Assembly: GCF_000298295.1 (NCBI RefSeq)
Contig: NZ_AMGM01000015.1
Coordinates: 1-64,000 of the forward strand
Direction: 5' to 3'
Source: Cecembia lonarensis LW9
GTDB taxonomy: Bacteria > Bacteroidota > Bacteroidia > Cytophagales > Cyclobacteriaceae
Length of the DNA: 64,000 bases
The position numbers and the translations under genes are program-made. Below, piece after piece: positions 60,078 to 64,000 of this stretch; within the stretch, counting starts at the first letter, position 1; every line of letters starts with the position of its first letter. A model generated the notes under the pieces. It saw only the letters and a list, made by a program, of their open reading frames with translations. It was not told where the DNA came from and searched no databases.

Positions 60078-61673
60078 TCAACCCATAATGTTCTTGACCA
60101 GATTTTTTCTCAAAATAGCAGAAGAAGTGATCAGCCCCCCCATCAGTGCCCCTCCTATGCCACAGGATACTATGTCCTGTCCGGTGAGGTAAAGGTTTTT
60201 GATGGGTGTATGAGGCGTAAGGTTTTCATTACGAAAGCGCGCGGGACTGTGTTCCAAACCATAGATTTCCCCGGACTGATAAGCCGTGAAGTTTTTGGTA
60301 GATAATGGTGTGGAAAGTTCATAGTAGTCAATATCTCCCCTGAGATGGGGAAGCTGTGCGTACAGGTTTTCCAACAAACGCTGTGACCACTTTTCCTTCA
60401 ATGCCTCATATTCTTCTCCCCTTTTTCCCCAACGGGTATTTTCCCAGTTTTTGAACCAGTCGTATGGAGCCAAAGAAATTATCTCAATGGTGGCTGTTCC
60501 CGGATAGCGCTTTTCCCAATCGGGATCTTTGGCAGAAGGAAATGAAATGTACACCACTGGAAAAGGCTTTTCATCAGGATTCTCCAGGTATTCCTTTACA
60601 TTTTGATCATGGTCATAACCAGGATATATCCAGAAATTGGACTTGGGCAATTGCAATTCCCTGTTGCTTTTCTTTATACCGATATATAAGCAAATATGTG
60701 CCACGGAAGCCGATAGACCCTCAAACTGACGCTGTAATTTAGGATAAAGCGGATGCTGCGGATCAATCAACCGTTGAAAGGTATTGAATACACCGGCATT
60801 GCTGATCACTTTTTCAGCCATAAGCTCATTACCATCTGCCATGCGTACACCTACAGCCTTATTGCCTTTAATGAGAATTTCCTGAACCTCTGCATTGGAA
60901 TAAACCTCTCCCCCTCCTGCTTTGATTTGAGGGTAAATGTATTCCGCTATTTTGCCCGAACCACCTATGGGAAAATAGCCGCCATTGAAATAATGGCTGA
61001 CCAAAATGGCATGCATGGCAAAGCTACTTTCTGCAGGAGGCAGACCATAATCTCCATATTGCCCGCAGAGCACCCCGATGAGTTTTTCATTTTGGGTAAA
61101 GGACCGGAGTACCTCCAAAGTCGTCTTATCCGAATATTGAAGAAATTTCTGTGAAACCCATTTTCTGATCCATTTTCCCGGCCAACCCGGAATTACCTTC
61201 ATGCTGTAGAAGTTTCGGCTGGCGATTATGACCTTTTTGACTGCTTCCATATAGCGGTCAATAGCTGCATGATCTTCCGGAGTATTAAATTCAGATTTGA
61301 GTTTCGCCACCAACTGTTCCCTACCCTTGACCAGGTCATAGGTTTTGTCCGTGAAGACTATCCTATCATAGACTTCTCCCATATCCTCCCACTGCAATTT
61401 GCCATCTGTGATGTATTGAAAAAGCCTTGGCATCAATTTCCTTTGGGAATGCATATCGCCCACATAATGTATGCCCACATCCCATTCATAGTCCTTTCTT
61501 TTGAAAACATGGGTAAAACCGCCAATGGTATAATGCTTCTCCAACACCAGTACTTTTTGGCCATGTTGGGAAAGCAGGGCGGCTGTGGTCATTCCTCCCA
61601 GACCCGAACCAATCACGATAGCGTCGTAGGTACCGGAAGGTTTGCTTTGTTTGTATGAAGGGAAATTGCGCAT
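60078..61673 (-). CDS. FAD-dependent desaturase/isomerase, RetSat/CrtI-like
   Basis: A 531-residue flavoprotein. The FAD-binding motif is IVIGSGLGGMTTAALLSQHGQKVLVLEKH near the start, then GGFTHVF (GG motif of phytoene desaturases), and at the end LYLTGQDIVSCGIGGALMGG. Members include all-trans-retinol 13,14-reductase and carotenoid desaturases; the segment DVGIHYVGDM is typical of the retinol-saturase branch. No carotenoid gene lies nearby. The ATG at 61673 (MRNFPSYKQ) was chosen over the frame extension to 61739. Confidence 0.88.
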   Translation of the reverse strand: MRNFPSYKQSKPSGTYDAIVIGSGLGGMTTAALLSQHGQKVLVLEKHYTIGGFTHVFKRKDYEWDVGIHYVGDMHSQRKLMPRLFQYITDGKLQWEDMGEVYDRIVFTDKTYDLVKGREQLVAKLKSEFNTPEDHAAIDRYMEAVKKVIIASRNFYSMKVIPGWPGKWIRKWVSQKFLQYSDKTTLEVLRSFTQNEKLIGVLCGQYGDYGLPPAESSFAMHAILVSHYFNGGYFPIGGSGKIAEYIYPQIKAGGGEVYSNAEVQEILIKGNKAVGVRMADGNELMAEKVISNAGVFNTFQRLIDPQHPLYPKLQRQFEGLSASVAHICLYIGIKKSNRELQLPKSNFWIYPGYDHDQNVKEYLENPDEKPFPVVYISFPSAKDPDWEKRYPGTATIEIISLAPYDWFKNWENTRWGKRGEEYEALKEKWSQRLLENLYAQLPHLRGDIDYYELSTPLSTKNFTAYQSGEIYGLEHSPARFRNENLTPHTPIKNLYLTGQDIVSCGIGGALMGGLITSSAILRKNLVKNIMG

Positions 61674-61740
61674 GCTATAGTCTTTAGCTAAATATAGCGC
61701 ATTTGTGACAGACAAGTGAAAAAGTATTCCAGAAAACATC

Positions 61741-61849
61741 CTGCCGTCCCGAATCCCTTCGCCCTCGGGACAGGCTATCGCTAAATCCCGATAGCTCAGG
61801 GGCAGCCAAAGGGATCATTTTTTTACGCCTGCCTGATCGATAGACAGGC
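61741..61849. repeat. Compound palindrome upstream of the desaturase gene
   Basis: Outer arms CTGCC (61741-61745) and GGCAG (61801-61805) enclose two hairpins: GTCCCGA (61746-61752) with TCGGGAC (61765-61771), and CTATCG (61775-61780) with CGATAG. A further stem CCTG...CAGG follows at 61830-61848. The plan is a three-way junction. It fills the gap between two minus-strand genes. Confidence 0.65.
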
Positions 61850-62062
61850 TCAGTCCTCCTTTAAACTTGGGGTTTCTGTCGGAGGTGCTACACCCGGAGG
61901 TAAATCCAATACCGGATCATCATTATCTGGAATACCTCCATCTTCGTCATCATCATTATCCCTGTCCTCAATCACATAAATTTTGATCACTTTGTAAATG
62001 ATAAAAATATTCAGGATGAGAAATGGTATATACAAGGGATGAGCAAGGATGTAATCAAGCAT
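61850..62062 (-). CDS. Small single-helix membrane protein with acidic tail
   Basis: A 70-residue product: one hydrophobic helix (about 9-31, YIPFLILNIFIIYKVIKIYVI) and then a strongly acidic, Asp/Pro-rich tail (DRDNDDDEDGG ... PPGVAPPTETP). I recognise no family. Low-complexity tails of this kind occur in small Bacteroidota membrane proteins of unknown use. The start ATG is at 62062. It lies upstream of the desaturase gene, with palindromic repeat in between. Confidence 0.5.
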   Translation of the reverse strand: MLDYILAHPLYIPFLILNIFIIYKVIKIYVIEDRDNDDDEDGGIPDNDDPVLDLPPGVAPPTETPSLKED

Positions 62063-62346
62063 GCTTCAGAGATAACAAGTTGCGCTGTAATGTAAAACAG
62101 ACAATTTAAACCAATTTTGATTTCAATTGTTTGTCTCACAAACAGTTAAAATTCAATTAGTTCATTTCCCTTATTTAAACAAATAATACATTTGAAATCA
62201 TTTGACTGAAGTCACCTTCAAAAATGCAGAAATAGTGATTTTTTCTTTGATAGCTATTCAGTCTGCTATTTATTTCTTTAGTGTCACACCCTAGGTATCT
62301 TTACTTACACTTCCGAGAAGTATCCAATATATCCATCCTCTATACA

Positions 62347-62799
62347 TCATAAAATACCTGCTATAAGGAATAGGGATGCAAAAGCTATAATAGCGTAAAG
62401 CTCAGGGAAAACAGCCAGAATCAGCGCTCGTCCAAATACGTCGTTCCCTGATCCAATACTGTCAATACTACTGGCGCAAACTTTGCCTTGATACATACCG
62501 GAAATCAAACCGGCCAGGCCGAGTGCCAAGCCACCCCCCAAGACACCCGCACCTTGTAAAAGTGTTATTTCCGAACTGATAAGATCTTGTAAAATAAAAA
62601 AGCCAGCAAAGCCATAAAGTCCCTGAGTACCGGGGAGGGCACTTAAGACTATAAAAGAGCCAAAAGATTCCGGACGTTTTTTCAAAGCTCCTACGGTAGC
62701 CTGGGCTCCGATGGCAGTACCCATGGCGCTACCACAGCCTGATAATCCTACCAATAGTCCGATTCCTATAAATGCGAGTGTTAAAGGTAATGTTTCCAT
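62347..62799 (-). CDS. ntpK: V-type ATPase subunit K (proteolipid)
   Basis: A 150-residue membrane rotor subunit with four helices in two hairpins. The conserved glycine-rich helices (IGIGLLVGLSGCGSAMGTAIG, GAGVLGGGLALGLAGLISG) are visible; the ion-binding Glu lies in helix 4 (FPELYAIIAF), while helix 2 has GTQGLYGF. It forms the c-ring that carries H+ or Na+. It follows subunit I by 10 bases. Downstream, the gap 62063-62346 shows nothing I can support. Confidence 0.93.
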   Translation of the reverse strand: METLPLTLAFIGIGLLVGLSGCGSAMGTAIGAQATVGALKKRPESFGSFIVLSALPGTQGLYGFAGFFILQDLISSEITLLQGAGVLGGGLALGLAGLISGMYQGKVCASSIDSIGSGNDVFGRALILAVFPELYAIIAFASLFLIAGIL

Positions 62800-62809
62800 G
62801 TATTTTTTA

Positions 62810-64000
62810 TTAAAGTTCTATAGGTTGTTTTCTGAATGGACGGTATTCTTTACCGCCGCCTTTGAATTGGGCGTTGTTATAGAATTCCACAAATGTTAAT
62901 CTTAGCGGATGCACGAAAGATCCCAGCACGGCAATACAAAAATTGAGTGTATGTCCAAATAAGAGGAAAATCACCCCGATTATCGCTCCCCACCAACTGT
63001 TTTCCATGATCTGCATGCCAATCTGATTGACTACCAGACCAAGCACTGATGAGGCTACCCCTAGCGCAAACAAGCGCACATAGGACAATATATCGCCCAA
63101 AATCCCTGTGAAAATGAAAAACAAAGGTAAAATCCCACTGGCTGCCCGTACCGGCATAGCTTGCTCCATGTCATGAAAAAAAAGCACCATAACGACCCCT
63201 GATACCAACAAGATCTGGCGTAAATACCCGAATTGCTGCAATGCGGCCATTTCTTGCATGTCTGCCAAAAAAATCCAAATGACCCCGGAAACGATGAACA
63301 GCTTACCGATTTGGGAAATGGCTTTGATCCAATGTTCGTAGGTGAATTTATTGTAAATGGAAACAAAGATCCCCATGAAGATTTGCACCACACCAATCAT
63401 TAGCGCCACATTGAAGGCATTGAATATAAAATCACGGTCATCGGGAATCAGGACGTACTTGCCAAGTCCTTGAAAGAGTTCCCAGTCTTGGGAATTGGTA
63501 GGAATCCCAAAGACAGACCCCGACTTTATCAAGCCCATAACTGTGGTCACTAATCCTAAAATCATGCCCAGAAAGGCCAAGCTTCTTGTGTTTTTCAGGA
63601 AGCTAAACCAACCCAGCAATGAAACCAAAAAGAAAATAAGACCATACCCGGCATCACCCAAGCAGTAGGCAAACATGATTGGGTAGAATACCGCTATCAA
63701 TGGTGTAGGATCCCACTCGTAATAATTGGGCAGTTCAAATACCTTTGTAATGGGTTCGAAAAGCTTTGAATATTTGCTGTTCTGAAGCTTTACAGGCACA
63801 TCATCTCCGGGTCTTGGTCGTTCTATGGCATAAGTTAATTTTTCGGTTTTTAAATAAGTGATCAAATCATTCTCCATAGCCTCTGGAAACCATCCGCTTA
63901 GGGACATAATTACTCCCTGATGGTGTGCCTGGTAACTGCCCTGCGCCAAGGCAAATGCCAACTCATTTTCAATATTTATTATTTCAGCTTTCAGTTTAGG
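62810..64000 (-). CDS. ntpI: V-type ATPase subunit I/a, partial at right edge
   Basis: The C-terminal 397 codons of a membrane stator subunit; the frame runs off the right end of the window (no ATG inside), so the N-terminal cytosolic arm of about 200 residues is missing. The membrane part is clear: FYPIMFAYCLGDAGYGLIFFLVSL, IFTGILGDILSYVRLFALGVASSVLGLVVNQ (the Arg of SYVRLFALG is the proton-path arginine) and LNFCIAVLGSFVHPLRLTFVEFYNN at the end. It couples ion flow to rotation of the K ring. Confidence 0.93.
   Translation of the reverse strand, partial: PKLKAEIINIENELAFALAQGSYQAHHQGVIMSLSGWFPEAMENDLITYLKTEKLTYAIERPRPGDDVPVKLQNSKYSKLFEPITKVFELPNYYEWDPTPLIAVFYPIMFAYCLGDAGYGLIFFLVSLLGWFSFLKNTRSLAFLGMILGLVTTVMGLIKSGSVFGIPTNSQDWELFQGLGKYVLIPDDRDFIFNAFNVALMIGVVQIFMGIFVSIYNKFTYEHWIKAISQIGKLFIVSGVIWIFLADMQEMAALQQFGYLRQILLVSGVVMVLFFHDMEQAMPVRAASGILPLFFIFTGILGDILSYVRLFALGVASSVLGLVVNQIGMQIMENSWWGAIIGVIFLLFGHTLNFCIAVLGSFVHPLRLTFVEFYNNAQFKGGGKEYRPFRKQPIEL

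Noticed and set aside
1-64000. CRISPR arrays, tRNA, rRNA and complete insertion sequences
   Set aside because: No regularly spaced direct repeats, tRNA-like cloverleaf or transposase gene was seen in reading the window; without a tRNA scan this is not proof of absence.

Overview
This window looks like chromosomal DNA of a member of the Bacteroidota, most likely Cytophagales and close to Cyclobacteriaceae (Algoriphagus- or Aquiflexum-like). The reasons are moderately AT-rich sequence, genes with A-rich leaders instead of Shine-Dalgarno sites, promoter elements of the Bacteroidota type TAnnTTTG, TonB and RND families typical of the phylum, a bacterial V-type ATPase, and interspersed palindromic repeats of the kind seen in Cytophagales. 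The assignment is inferred from family resemblance; there is no rRNA or other marker gene here.

Layout. (1) 1-1.8 kb: a split HipBST-like toxin-antitoxin operon with three palindromic operators, abutting the stump of another antitoxin gene. (2) 1.8-8 kb: a TonB receptor carrying the OprC/NosA copper site, a small Cys-rich exported protein, an NnrS-like membrane protein and a Cys-rich TIM-barrel-like protein of unknown function; two of these have Fnr-type activated promoters. (3) 8.5-11.5 kb: anaerobic ribonucleotide reductase, with its glycyl-radical domain encoded separately, and its activase. (4) 11.6-25.3 kb: a denitrification block. On the minus strand are norC-norB-norQ-norD-hemerythrin/PAS-norE-norF-like, then an Rrf2 regulator, a quinol NO reductase and OsmC. 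On the plus strand are a Crp/Fnr regulator and nirK-cytochrome c, a SUMF1-domain protein and SCO. No nosZ or nitrate reductase is visible. (5) 25.5-31.6 kb: a TetR-controlled RND efflux operon. (6) 31.8-41.6 kb: a methyltransferase, hemerythrin, an HPP protein with a 5' frameshift, small Cys proteins, molybdenum cofactor genes (moeA, moaC-mogA fusion), a TauE/SafE exporter, an MBL-rhodanese sulfur enzyme and a CoA-disulfide-reductase-like gene cut by an in-frame stop. (7) 41.9-44.8 kb: an outer-membrane barrel, a P-loop-degenerate ATPase and an MscS channel. (8) 44.9-64 kb: mostly housekeeping genes (oxidoreductase, HMG-CoA lyase, Usp, SDR, a second Crp/Fnr, carbonic anhydrase with SulP, PhoD, NamZ, ABC permease, glycosyltransferase, ATP-grasp, RetSat-like desaturase) with several repeat-rich gaps, ending in V-ATPase subunits K and I (I runs off the right edge).

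How it fits together. Low oxygen and NO are probably sensed by Crp/Fnr and Rrf2 regulators. The target genes reduce nitrite to NO (NirK), remove NO (two different NO reductases), supply copper (TonB receptor, SCO) and keep dNTP synthesis running without oxygen (NrdD/NrdG). Sites of the form TGAT-N4-(A/G)TCA recur in front of these genes. In two promoters the site lies about 29 bp upstream of a TAnnTTTG element, the geometry expected of class II activation.
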